Numbered from the stretch's first letter, positions 1-8,245 are shown. The stretch is DNA of 22,923 nt from Acidobacteriaceae bacterium (GCA_030049955.1 JASIJX010000571.1:1-22923); one strand, 5' to 3'. The notes: generated by a model from the letters alone, not told the origin. A program made the numbers and translations.

Positions 1-1576
1 CTACGATTCCAAGGCTGCGTTCTGGAATGTTGATTTCGATTAGATCGTCTTCCTCAACGAGAGCGATGGGGCCACCGTCGATGGCTTCGGGCGAAACATG
101 CCCAACGCAGGGGCCCTTCATCGCACCGGAATAGCGCCCATCAGTAATCAGCGCAGTCGTGTGATTAAGAGCTGGGTCGGCTGCAATAATTGCCGAAGCA
201 AAATACATCTCGGGCATTCCGTTGGCGCGTGGGCCTTCATAGCGGATCACGACGACTTCGCCAGGCGCGACCTTCTTTGCTCCGCGGCGTCCGATCAAGG
301 AATCCAGAGCTTCGTCCTCGGTGTTAAACACGCGGGCCGGTCCAGTGTGAACGTGCATCTCCTTGGGCACAGAAAATGACTTGATCATCGCACCGCCGGG
401 GGCAATATTTCCGCGAAGTATTGCAACGCCTCCGCCTTCGCCGAACGGGTTGGAACGGGGACGAATGATTTCGTCCAGCGTGATTTTGTAGTTGTGCAAA
501 TAGCCGATCCGCTCATCGAAGAAACGGCTCTTCTCAATTTCCGCGAGGTTTTCCCCCAGGGTTTTTCCTGTGACCGTGAGGCAATCGAGATGAAGGAGAT
601 CTCTCAATTCGAGCATCAGTCGCGGAAGCCCGCCGGCGTACCAGAAGTATTCGACGGGATAACGTCCTGTTGTTTTCACGTTCGCAAGTACAGGAACGAC
701 ACGATGTATGCGATCGAAGTCGTCAATGGTAATGTCGACACCCGCCTCGTAAGCAATAGCCGGAAGATGAATCAGTGCGTTGGTCGACCCACCAGTGGCG
801 GCGTGAATGATAATGGCGTTCTCGAACGCTTTTTGCGTCAGGATGTCGCGGGGGCGGATGTCTTTCTCAATCAGTTTTACACTGCATTTTCCGGTTGCTC
901 GCGCGTAGCGCAGATGCTTGGTCAAAAAGCAGGGCGTGAGCGCGGATCCAGGCAAGGCAAGGCCCAGTGCCTCAGCCATCACCTGTCCGGTGCTGGCGCT
1001 GCCCATGAATTGACAGGCCCCACAACTGGGACATGCCGTTTTTTGGCGCGATAGCAACTCCTTGCGAGGCGTTTCGTCGCGCTCAACGGACATCCCGATT
1101 GCCCAGGTCTGATCGGAGGTGACGTAGTCCGGCGCGTTGAGTTGCGTGCCTCCGGGAAGCAGAATCGACGGAAGATTACAACGAGCAATCGCAAGCAGAT
1201 GAGCCGGAACAGATTTGTCGTTTCCCGAAATCAGAACCATTCCGTCATGCGGGTGGCCCAGCGCATGGATTTCTACCATCGCAGCAATTATGTCGCGGGA
1301 GACAAGCGAATAACTCATGCCGGCCGTTGCCTGTACGACACCATCGCAAATATCACTGACTGTAAAGACAGCCGGCTTGCCGCCGGCTTCAAAAACTCCG
1401 TTATTCACCTCAGTAATCAAAGGCCCAAAGTGAAACGTGCCCGGGTGACCCATACCCCAGGCGCTCTCGACGAGCACTTGTGGCTTGTCAAGATCTTCCT
1501 CCGTCCAGTTCATTCCCAGTCGAAGCGCATCTCCCTGGTGGTTGTGTGTTCGAAGTTCCTGACTGCGAAGGGTCAT
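1..1576 (-). CDS. IlvD/Edd-family dehydratase (dihydroxy-acid or sugar-acid dehydratase), 3' end cut by window edge
   Basis: The family removes water from dihydroxy acids or sugar acids using an Fe-S cluster and Mg2+ in the cytoplasm: IlvD in branched-chain amino acid synthesis, Edd or YjhG/YagF in sugar-acid breakdown. I translated the minus strand by hand and 525 residues read through in one frame. Visible motifs are VSDICDG (Cys77), GNDKS (residues 118-122), CPSCGAC (Cys182, Cys185, Cys188), ATGGSTNALIHLPAIA, TVTGKTLGENL and, near the edge, DGRYSGA (Ser483, matching the catalytic-base serine of IlvD) followed by GHVSPEA. The start ATG at 1576 follows GGAGGT by 11 nt. The cysteine of the usual GCDK motif is Asn119, while the lysine that is carbamylated in IlvD enzymes remains (Lys121). 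The SDxCDG motif and CxxCxxC pattern resemble YjhG/YagF xylonate dehydratases more than classical IlvD, so the substrate is open. Family assignment is firm; the exact reaction is not. Confidence 0.9.
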   Translation of the reverse strand, partial: MTLRSQELRTHNHQGDALRLGMNWTEEDLDKPQVLVESAWGMGHPGTFHFGPLITEVNNGVFEAGGKPAVFTVSDICDGVVQATAGMSYSLVSRDIIAAMVEIHALGHPHDGMVLISGNDKSVPAHLLAIARCNLPSILLPGGTQLNAPDYVTSDQTWAIGMSVERDETPRKELLSRQKTACPSCGACQFMGSASTGQVMAEALGLALPGSALTPCFLTKHLRYARATGKCSVKLIEKDIRPRDILTQKAFENAIIIHAATGGSTNALIHLPAIAYEAGVDITIDDFDRIHRVVPVLANVKTTGRYPVEYFWYAGGLPRLMLELRDLLHLDCLTVTGKTLGENLAEIEKSRFFDERIGYLHNYKITLDEIIRPRSNPFGEGGGVAILRGNIAPGGAMIKSFSVPKEMHVHTGPARVFNTEDEALDSLIGRRGAKKVAPGEVVVIRYEGPRANGMPEMYFASAIIAADPALNHTTALITDGRYSGAMKGPCVGHVSPEAIDGGPIALVEEDDLIEINIPERSLGIV

Positions 1577-1940
1577 AGAATTTGCCTACCTCCGAGAGGC
1601 CGCTTTGGAAGGACGGCCCCGTTCTCCTCATTGCCCCGGTTCGATGCGGGGAAAAGCGCGACCGCAACGTTGTACATTCGATCGCATAAAAGCTTCTCTG
1701 GATGAGAAATCAAATGGCGGTTCAAGACGATGAGGTGTCGCGCAACGGAAACAGCTATCTGGCGTCTGGCGAAAGCCCTCGTTTGCGTTGATTCTTAGCC
1801 AAAGGTTCATGCCTGCCGATGATTGCAAGGGATGCGACGTGGCTGCTGATTTCATCGCCTAAATTCTCATGTTCGCTCTTGAGAAGGTATATCCGCATGC
1901 ATATTGCCGAGCCTGCATCGAAGTTTAACTGGGAGGAAGT
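1577..1940. other. Divergent intergenic region between dehydratase and GH15 genes
   Basis: These 364 bp lie between two divergent starts and must hold both promoters. I found no convincing gene; the short frames here have no ribosome binding site or protein-like composition. On the minus strand GGAGGT serves the dehydratase. On the plus strand a weak TTGAGA (1879-1884) lies 17 nt from TATTGC (1902-1907), ahead of the GH15 ribosome binding site; this promoter is a guess. A small inverted repeat, CCCCG (1634-1638) with CGGGG (1647-1651), would fall in the dehydratase leader. Confidence 0.5.
1931..1936 (+). promoter_or_regulatory. Ribosome binding site for the GH15 gene
   Basis: GGGAGG sits 4 nt before the ATG at 1941 and supports that start over the many in-frame downstream methionines. 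Confidence 0.7.
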
Positions 1941-3755
1941 ATGGGCGCTGCCATTGAAGATTATGGGATCATAGGAGATTGCGAGACGGTCGCGCTTGTA
2001 GGCCGCAACGGCTCTATCGATTGGTTGTGCTGGCCACGCTTCGATTCCGACGCCTGTTTTGCGGCACTGTTGGGCACGCCGGACAATGGCAGATGGCTCA
2101 TCGCGCCAACTTCAGCCATAAAGAATACGACGCGCAAATATCGGGATCATACGTTGATTCTCGAAACCCGATATGAGACCACTGATGGGGCCGTGACCGT
2201 GATCGATTTCATGCCTCACCGGAGCGGTCACTCGGATCTGGTGCGCATCGTGCGCGGGGAGAGCGGGCAGGTCCGCATGGGAATGGAACTCGCGATCCGG
2301 TTCGATTACGGACTCTCTGTCCCCTGGATCTTTTCCATGGGAGAGGGGCTCCTGCACGCCATTGTCGGCCCGCACCTCATCGCCATCAACGGAGGCGCCG
2401 AGCTAACCCATACTGACGGCAAAGTGAAATCCGATTTCACAATCTCTCGCGGTCAGACGATACCGTTTGTGATCATGCACAGCCCTTCTCACGAATATCC
2501 TCCTTTGCCCATCAGTCCCAGTGCCGCTCTTGTGCAGACCGAACGCTTTTGGCTTGACTGGGTCGATCAATGCACATACCAGGGCGTTGCCCGCGATGCG
2601 GTGGTGCGTTCGTTGATTGTTCTCAAGGCGCTCACGTATGAACCGACCGGCGGAATCGTTGCCGCACCAACAACCTCGCTGCCAGAGGAAATCGGAGGCG
2701 AACGGAACTGGGATTATCGCTATTGCTGGTTGCGCGATGCGACTTTCACGCTCCTGGCCTTTATGGACGCGGGATATAAAAGTGAGGCTAAGGCGTGGCG
2801 TGACTGGCTGCTGCGGGCCGTCGCCGGCAAGGCGTCGCAAGATCAAATCATGTACGGAATTGCCGGTGAACGCCGCCTGATCGAGTGGGAAGTCTCCTGG
2901 CTGCCCGGCTACGAGCACTCCAAACCAGTTCGCGTCGGCAATGCCGCCGCAACTCAACTCCAACTGGATGTTTACGGCGAAGTTGCCGATGCGATACATC
3001 AAGCCAGAAAGTACATAATGAGCGTACCGGAACACAGCGCTGCGATACAGAGGGCGTGGATATCGCATCTCGAAAAGGTTTGGAGGGAGCCCGATGAGGG
3101 CATCTGGGAGGTTCGTGGAAAACCAGAGCAGTTCACGTACTCGAAAGTAATGGCATGGGTTGCCTTGGATCGCGCAATCAAAGACTTTGAGGGGTTCAAG
3201 CTGCCTGCCCCACTTGATCATTGGCGTATGCTGCGCAACAAAATTCACGAAGACGTTTGTCAGAATGGATTCAATGCCAGTGTTGGCACTTTTGTGCAGA
3301 GCTACGGCTCAACAGCGCTGGATGCGAGTCTCTTACTCATCCCTCTCGTTGGCTTCTTGCCTGCATCGGATCCGCGAGTAGTCGCGACGATCGAGGCTAT
3401 CGAACGCAAACTGACCATTGATGGGTTCGTACTGCGATATGACTTGGAGAAGTCTGACGATGGACTTGCGGGACACGAAGGAACATTTCTGCTATGTAGC
3501 TTCTGGCTCGTAGATTGTCTGATTATGCTGGGCAGGCGAGACGATGCCCAACATCTCTTTGATCGCCTGTTGAGCGTGCGCAATGACTTGGGGTTGCTGG
3601 CCGAAGAATACGACCCAATAACGCGTCGACAGTTAGGGAATTTTCCCCAAGCCTTCTCGCACATCGGGCTAATCAGCACAGCCCTGAATTTATGCCGCTC
3701 TGTTGCACCAGTGAGTCAGCGCACTGACAGCGAGCCCATCGAATTGGCTGCATAA
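1941..3755 (+). CDS. Glycoside hydrolase family 15 protein (glucoamylase/trehalase type)
   Basis: GH15 enzymes are inverting exo-hydrolases that release glucose from alpha-glucans, or split trehalose in one bacterial subgroup. The 604-residue protein has the usual family length and layout. An N-terminal beta-sandwich region (about 1-230) opens with EDYGIIGDCETVALVGRNG and SIDWLCWPRFDS. The (alpha/alpha)6 catalytic barrel carries ERNWDYRYCWLRDA (254-267), YEHSKPVRVGNAA (324-336), DEGIWEVRG (385-393, Glu390 the likely general acid) and EEYDP...GNFPQAFSH (556-574, Glu556 or Glu557 the likely general base). There is no signal peptide, so it probably acts in the cytoplasm on storage glucan, maltodextrin or trehalose. 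A GGGAGG ribosome binding site fixes the start. The divergent neighbour is a possible sugar-acid dehydratase, which hints at carbohydrate metabolism but does not prove a shared pathway. Trehalase versus glucoamylase specificity cannot be read from the sequence. Confidence 0.93.
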   Translation: MGAAIEDYGIIGDCETVALVGRNGSIDWLCWPRFDSDACFAALLGTPDNGRWLIAPTSAIKNTTRKYRDHTLILETRYETTDGAVTVIDFMPHRSGHSDLVRIVRGESGQVRMGMELAIRFDYGLSVPWIFSMGEGLLHAIVGPHLIAINGGAELTHTDGKVKSDFTISRGQTIPFVIMHSPSHEYPPLPISPSAALVQTERFWLDWVDQCTYQGVARDAVVRSLIVLKALTYEPTGGIVAAPTTSLPEEIGGERNWDYRYCWLRDATFTLLAFMDAGYKSEAKAWRDWLLRAVAGKASQDQIMYGIAGERRLIEWEVSWLPGYEHSKPVRVGNAAATQLQLDVYGEVADAIHQARKYIMSVPEHSAAIQRAWISHLEKVWREPDEGIWEVRGKPEQFTYSKVMAWVALDRAIKDFEGFKLPAPLDHWRMLRNKIHEDVCQNGFNASVGTFVQSYGSTALDASLLLIPLVGFLPASDPRVVATIEAIERKLTIDGFVLRYDLEKSDDGLAGHEGTFLLCSFWLVDCLIMLGRRDDAQHLFDRLLSVRNDLGLLAEEYDPITRRQLGNFPQAFSHIGLISTALNLCRSVAPVSQRTDSEPIELAA

Positions 3756-4115
3756 AGAAACAACTGTAAGCGGTGATCAACGCTGGAATATTGCAGATGA
3801 AGTTGAACACGTGGCGATGCTCATGCCTGGTTGCGAAGATCGAAATTCTCGCGCGTGGCGATTTCTAGATGCAGACTCAGGGGAGGTCAGGATCACCGTC
3901 AATGCACGGCCAGACCGGTCGGCACATGTTCCTCCACAATGGGGAATCCCAGGACGCAAGCGCGACCTGGGCGCGGGAGCAATGGGCTCGCCGGTGATCA
4001 GATCGATGCCTGCGGCGTTTGTGTCCTTAGTGCGTGGTTGTCCATACGACACGACTGCATGCTGGAACAAAGACGCGGATCTAGATTGAATCCGCTGACC
4101 CGCCTAAAAACCTCA
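3756..4115. other. Convergent intergenic region with an uncertain open frame
   Basis: These 360 bp lie between the 3' ends of the GH15 gene and the minus-strand cyclase-like gene. One plus-strand frame stays open from about 3757 to 4089, with GTG at 3811 and ATG at 3817. It reads fairly protein-like at first (MLMPGCEDRNSRAWRFLDAD, then SGEVRITVNARPDRS) but has no ribosome binding site and no recognisable family. It may be a small gene, a decayed remnant or chance. An overlapping minus-strand frame (3777-4070) looks random. I do not call a gene here. Confidence 0.4.
3948..3971. terminator. Hairpin between convergent genes, without a T tract
   Basis: CCCAGG (3948-3953) pairs with CCTGGG (3966-3971), and CGC (3955-3957) pairs with GCG (3962-3964) around an AAGC loop. 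That gives nine base pairs interrupted by one A/A mismatch. Neither side has a T run, so it does not fit an intrinsic terminator. It could still protect the 3' end of, or pause, transcripts arriving from either side. Confidence 0.3.
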
Positions 4116-5408
4116 TCAATGGCTTTGTTCCTGCGCCTGGATCGCCCTATTGAGGCCTTCGCGCGCCTGGACATTGTTGGGATCGCAGTTGAGGACCTCG
4201 CGAAAGAGGCGTATTGCTCCTGCATAGTCACCGCGCTCTCGACGGCTCTCCGCAAGATTGGCATATTTATTGATCTCGCCGGGCAGCGTGCATGGTTGCG
4301 ACGGCGCGGTCGCCGTGGCTGACGATGTTTCTGCACCAGCCTGTACTGGCGCTGCCAGTATTTGCCTGCCGTTCTTCATGCGTGGAGAAGAAGCCTGCGG
4401 CGCCTTGTTTTTGGAAGTTGCATGAGCAGCTGCCGCAGGTGGACTATCCGGCGTCTGGCCTTGCGCATTTCTCGATACGGGTGAGAGAGGCGTAGTGTTC
4501 GTGGGCGCGGAGGAATGGATATGAAAGAGTCCAAATACTACTAGTGCGATAGCAGCAATAACAGCAACTGCAAGAATGCCGGGCCATAAGGCGGGCCGCG
4601 GACGGAGAACTGTCCGCAGCCGCTGTGCCATTCCTCGTTCGCGTTGAAGTTCATCCAGGACCGTCCCCACCGCGCCGGCGCCAATTGTCCCAGTAGTTGC
4701 ATCCTTCAATTCTGTCGTTGCTGCTTCGGCAGGAACTGTGGATGGAAGTGCGGCGAGCGTAAATTGCGGCTCGCTCTGCAGGCGCTCCAGTTCGTCTTCC
4801 CCCGTCCACCGGTATTCATACACGCCGAAGCGCCCGGGAAACGACTTAAGGGGAAGCCCTTTGATAGCCGTAATCTGCTGCAGTAGGTCATGCGTAATGA
4901 GGACTTGAGCCGGCTTGGATATAGCCAGCAAGCTGATGAGATCGTGAGAAATCTGCTGTGTCTGACTCGTTATCTCCGGCGACAACCAAGCGGGTTTAGG
5001 AAGATTTTCATCCTCATCTGTTTTTTTTGTTACCGCCGGCGCAGGACAGCCACTGAAGTCGATCGCAATTGACAGAGCTACCGCGGCTGCGCTGGCATGG
5101 CCACGGAATCCTCGCATTCCGTGTTGAATCTGGCGCGAAAGCACCAGGGCATCGGCTGGTTCTTTTAGGCCGGAGATGGCCAAAAGGTCGTCCGTGGCAA
5201 GAAACACCCCGCGCTTTGAGGCTGCGGCGTCTTCAATGAGCGCCAGCACGCCCGGACGCTGTCGCAGGGCGTTTGCAGAGTGGTGGTCTTTAGGTTCCGC
5301 TGAGGCGGGCGCCCACACCCGGAAGATCATGGCGATCTTCACCACTGAATCCGCTGCTGCGGACCCCGTAATGGAGCCGGCCAGCGTGCGAGGCGATTCG
5401 ACTTTCAT
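4116..5408 (-). CDS. Membrane protein: degenerate class III cyclase-like domain, one TM helix, Pro/Ala linker, C-terminal TPR
   Basis: With the ATG at 5408 the protein has 430 residues. Residues about 22-205 follow the outline of an adenylate/guanylate cyclase homology domain: a first strand VVKIAMIF, a helix and hairpin ending in GVFLATDDLLAI where active cyclases have GDG, a strand AAAVALSIAIDFSG, and an end LLAISKPAQVLITHDLLQQI...LKSFPGRFGVYEYRW. The metal-binding aspartates are not evident, so it is probably a sensor or binding domain, not an enzyme. One hydrophobic helix follows (about 276-297), then a Pro/Ala/Ser linker and a TPR-like unit near the C terminus (ANLAESRRERGDYAGAIRLF and onward). 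The predicted layout is a cytoplasmic head with a periplasmic TPR. The frame extends upstream to an ATG at 5483, but that codon overlaps a TATAAT box. No clear Shine-Dalgarno precedes 5408, so the start is uncertain. The gene is divergent from the TPR/kinase pair. Confidence 0.75.
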   Translation of the reverse strand: MKVESPRTLAGSITGSAAADSVVKIAMIFRVWAPASAEPKDHHSANALRQRPGVLALIEDAAASKRGVFLATDDLLAISGLKEPADALVLSRQIQHGMRGFRGHASAAAVALSIAIDFSGCPAPAVTKKTDEDENLPKPAWLSPEITSQTQQISHDLISLLAISKPAQVLITHDLLQQITAIKGLPLKSFPGRFGVYEYRWTGEDELERLQSEPQFTLAALPSTVPAEAATTELKDATTGTIGAGAVGTVLDELQRERGMAQRLRTVLRPRPALWPGILAVAVIAAIALVVFGLFHIHSSAPTNTTPLSPVSRNAQGQTPDSPPAAAAHATSKNKAPQASSPRMKNGRQILAAPVQAGAETSSATATAPSQPCTLPGEINKYANLAESRRERGDYAGAIRLFREVLNCDPNNVQAREGLNRAIQAQEQSH

Positions 5409-5445
5409 ACCGTTTGTGCTTCGGGAGTTGAACTCTAATTTCCTG

Positions 5446-5474
5446 TTGCACGTCCTGTTCGAACTTGGTACAGT
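5446..5474 (+). promoter_or_regulatory. Candidate promoter for the exported TPR protein and kinase pair
   Basis: TTGCAC (5446-5451) lies exactly 17 nt before TACAGT (5469-5474), which would start transcription near 5481, about 74 nt before the ATG at 5555. The match to sigma-70 consensus is partial. The position between divergent genes supports it. Confidence 0.35.
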
Positions 5475-5481
5475 GAAGCGC

Positions 5482-5490
5482 ATTATACCA
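5482..5490 (-). promoter_or_regulatory. Extended -10 promoter for the cyclase-like gene
   Basis: The minus strand reads TGGTATAAT, a perfect TATAAT with the upstream TG of an extended -10 element. No good -35 lies 17 nt upstream, as is usual for extended -10 promoters. The start would fall near 5475, giving a leader of roughly 70 nt before the ATG at 5408. Confidence 0.5.
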
Positions 5491-5554
5491 CGGACTTCTG
5501 TGGGCCTCTCCCATTGTGAGAAGCATCCGATCCGCGCACTTCTGAGGGCAATTT

Positions 5555-8245
5555 ATGAGGACATCTGTTGCTCGGTCCGCCGGCCGGCTGCGCTGGCCGG
5601 CCGCGCTTTGCGTAATTCTGCTACCTCTGGTTCGCCTGTCGTTGCTCGCCAAGACCCCCGGGCTGACTGTCATCGAAATCTATTCAGCAAGCGGGCGCCA
5701 AGCCTATGAACAAATATCCGATTTCGTCCTGAACGGGAAAAATGAAGTATCTCTCTGCGGCAACGCTACCAGTTTTGATAAGAATGCGTATCACAAATTG
5801 TCCAAGGTTCAGTTGGCCGATGGAATGTCGCTGGAACGCGATTCGAAGGGCGAGCTGATCCTGACCCAGGCCGCCGGCTCGGCTTGTGTCGTTCCCGCGA
5901 ATTTGAAATTTGATAAGCCCGGTTCTTCCACTTCGGCAGATTTGGCTGCAAAGGCTGAGATTGTAGGCACGATTTTGCCGGCCTCTGATCCTGTGGCGAC
6001 GCAGATCGTCCCCCTCGACCCCGGTGTCAAGCTCGTCTTTGTGGCTGCGCCCGACCGGGAGTTGGCTGAGTACCTTCGTGCCGACAGGCAAGGTGATATT
6101 CCCGGCTGGCAGTTATATCTCAACAATTACACCGCGGGTGCTCACCTGCTCGCTGCCAGGAAAGCCTTGGCGGCGCTGTACATGGCCGTCGCAAACACAG
6201 ATCGCCAGGCCTATGAGAACTCGAAATCTGGCGACGATCCGGATTACAACAAGCTGGCGGATGCGCATCAGATGGTGAATCAGGCGCAGGCGCTGGCGCC
6301 GGACGATCCCGCGGCGACGCTTCTCGCTTCAAAGATTCACGATGAAGTGATCACTCTTAGCCGCATCTCTACTGAGAAGCTCAATCTTTACACTCAGGCA
6401 TTAAATCAGCATACGGCCGGTTATGCGAACCTCATCGCGGCCGAAAAACTGGCAGGTGGGGCGGTGAGTGTCGAGCCGGCGACTGCCGAAGGAGCCAGCG
6501 CGAAAAAACAAACCGCGGCAGCACGCGCCTCATTCGATAAGACACTGTACGATGCCGAAATGCAGATCGTTGCGCGCCATGCCGACCAGGCTGCGCAAAT
6601 CATCGATCCGCTCCGTCCCTTTGCACAGGAAAACATCAAGATAGCGCACGATATCGATGCGATTGCCGCCTTGTATGTAGCCCATGCCAAGGATGTGGAA
6701 GAAGTCCCTGACTGGCCGGACGCTGTAAGCGACCTCGAGAAGGCTTCGGCAATGGTTCCCAGCCCCGAGACGACGGCGCTCTTGAAACAGGCCAGAGAGC
6801 AGGCCAAAATCTTTGCCGATAAATCCGCCGCAGCGGCCGCGATGCAGAAGAGCCAGGACGCGGAGAGCCGCGGGGATATCCTCGTCGCTTACGAAGTGCT
6901 CGATGATCTTCCCCAGGATCCGCGGGCGCTGGTGACAGAGAGACTCGATTCGCTGAAGGACCAGTACGTCCAGGCCGCCGAGCAGGCCGCCACCAGTCTT
7001 CAGAAGGCGCATGAACCGATCAACGGAATCAGCGATGAAATCGGCATCCAGACCGCCTACGGATATTTGCAACGCTGTTACCGGCTGACCAGCGATCCCG
7101 GGTTGCAGGATCGCATAGCCGTTCTCGGCGGGGATCTAAGCAGCTATTACTTGCAACAGGGCAAGCGGTATGTCGAAAAGCCGGACGGAACCGGAGTCAA
7201 CGTGGGCTGGGCGTATCTATCCGAAGCGCTCCAGTACAAGTCTCCGGATAACTTGGGCGCGATCCACGATGAGATGACCACCGCTCGCGCATCGCATCTG
7301 CTCAAGTCACGGCTCTCGGTCATGGTGGTTTTCCGTGACCAGACCTCTCGGCGCGATGCTGGGAATTTCCCCGCTCAGCTTACCGACGCTTTGGCCACCG
7401 GCCTGGAATCATCCGGTCTGGATGTCAAGGTGATCCGCCAGCAGGATGCTCCTCCAGTTCCGCCAAATTTCCAGCTCGTCGGAGACGTTTTGCAACACGA
7501 GATGCTGAAGTCACAGGACAACATTCCTAAACAGTCGATGTACCGATTTGGGCAGCAGGAGATTCCAAACGAGGCTTGGGCTGAGGCCAGTCGCGATTAC
7601 GAGCACGCCACCAATCAACTGGAATCGGCGCGCAGCGTGTTACAGGGTGCGCAGGCGCGCGGCAAGAAAAACGAAATCAAGGATGCTCAGAAAGTGGTCG
7701 ATGATGATCAGAAGGCGGTTGAGGACTTGCATGAAAAGCTCGACATGATTCCCAAAACCAAACTGCAGGATGAGGAGCGTCCGTATACCTACACGCAGGT
7801 CGTTTACCATTTGCGCATCGCTCTTGACGTGCAATTTCACATTCTCGACAGCGTTGGCGCGGAAGTGGTGGATCGTACTAGCGTGACGAGAGAGACGCCT
7901 CGGGAATACTCCACCCTGGAAAATGTGAAACCGGAGGATACCCAGGGCATACAAAATGTCGGAGTTATTCCCAACGACAATGACTACTTTGAAGAAGACG
8001 AAAACAAGACACGCGACGAGCTGATCGAGAAAGCCAAGGCCACAGCCGCGCAATTACCCCAGCTTGTACTCAGCCGGGCCGATCGCAGGGCCGCCGACGG
8101 CGACAATGATGGAGCCGCCGAGCTTTACCTTCTCTACCTTAACGCCACGCCCGCGGCTGACACGCCAGAGCGAGCGAAGGCCAGAACTTTCCTCGCAGCT
8201 CAGTTCAATTTCAAGGATATGGGTGGGGACAGACCCTCGGAATAA
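5555..8245 (+). CDS. Exported helical-repeat protein with CsgG/LpoB-like region split by a coiled coil
   Basis: The 896-residue protein starts with an arginine-rich n-region and a hydrophobic stretch (about 14-32, ending LLAKTPG), which reads as a signal peptide or signal anchor. Residues about 190-570 are alanine-rich helices with TPR-like units (for example LADAHQMVNQAQALAPDDPA). From about 587 the pattern changes to LSVMVVFRDQTSRRDAG, LTDALATGLESSGLDVKVI and FQLVGDVLQHE. It resumes after a charged coiled coil (about 670-735) with VVYHLRIALDVQFHILDSVG...VVDRT. This alternation recalls the CsgG/LpoB/FlgT-type alpha/beta domain of periplasmic proteins, but it is inferred by eye. A last TPR-like unit is near the C terminus. 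GAGGG lies 9 nt before the ATG. The kinase gene follows after 53 nt, so the two are probably cotranscribed. The function is unknown; a periplasmic scaffold or sensor is plausible. Confidence 0.8.
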   Translation: MRTSVARSAGRLRWPAALCVILLPLVRLSLLAKTPGLTVIEIYSASGRQAYEQISDFVLNGKNEVSLCGNATSFDKNAYHKLSKVQLADGMSLERDSKGELILTQAAGSACVVPANLKFDKPGSSTSADLAAKAEIVGTILPASDPVATQIVPLDPGVKLVFVAAPDRELAEYLRADRQGDIPGWQLYLNNYTAGAHLLAARKALAALYMAVANTDRQAYENSKSGDDPDYNKLADAHQMVNQAQALAPDDPAATLLASKIHDEVITLSRISTEKLNLYTQALNQHTAGYANLIAAEKLAGGAVSVEPATAEGASAKKQTAAARASFDKTLYDAEMQIVARHADQAAQIIDPLRPFAQENIKIAHDIDAIAALYVAHAKDVEEVPDWPDAVSDLEKASAMVPSPETTALLKQAREQAKIFADKSAAAAAMQKSQDAESRGDILVAYEVLDDLPQDPRALVTERLDSLKDQYVQAAEQAATSLQKAHEPINGISDEIGIQTAYGYLQRCYRLTSDPGLQDRIAVLGGDLSSYYLQQGKRYVEKPDGTGVNVGWAYLSEALQYKSPDNLGAIHDEMTTARASHLLKSRLSVMVVFRDQTSRRDAGNFPAQLTDALATGLESSGLDVKVIRQQDAPPVPPNFQLVGDVLQHEMLKSQDNIPKQSMYRFGQQEIPNEAWAEASRDYEHATNQLESARSVLQGAQARGKKNEIKDAQKVVDDDQKAVEDLHEKLDMIPKTKLQDEERPYTYTQVVYHLRIALDVQFHILDSVGAEVVDRTSVTRETPREYSTLENVKPEDTQGIQNVGVIPNDNDYFEEDENKTRDELIEKAKATAAQLPQLVLSRADRRAADGDNDGAAELYLLYLNATPAADTPERAKARTFLAAQFNFKDMGGDRPSE

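Noticed and set aside
494..1054. 186-codon plus-strand open frame
   Set aside because: It is antisense to the dehydratase, whose minus-strand frame carries family motifs throughout; the plus frame shows none.
2403..3248. 281-codon minus-strand open frame
   Set aside because: It is antisense to the GH15 catalytic domain, which has intact motifs; this frame has no family features.
5409..5483. 25-codon N-terminal extension of the cyclase-like protein
   Set aside because: Its ATG is formed by the -10 hexamer TATAAT, and the residues look unlike a leader or domain, so I used the ATG at 5408.
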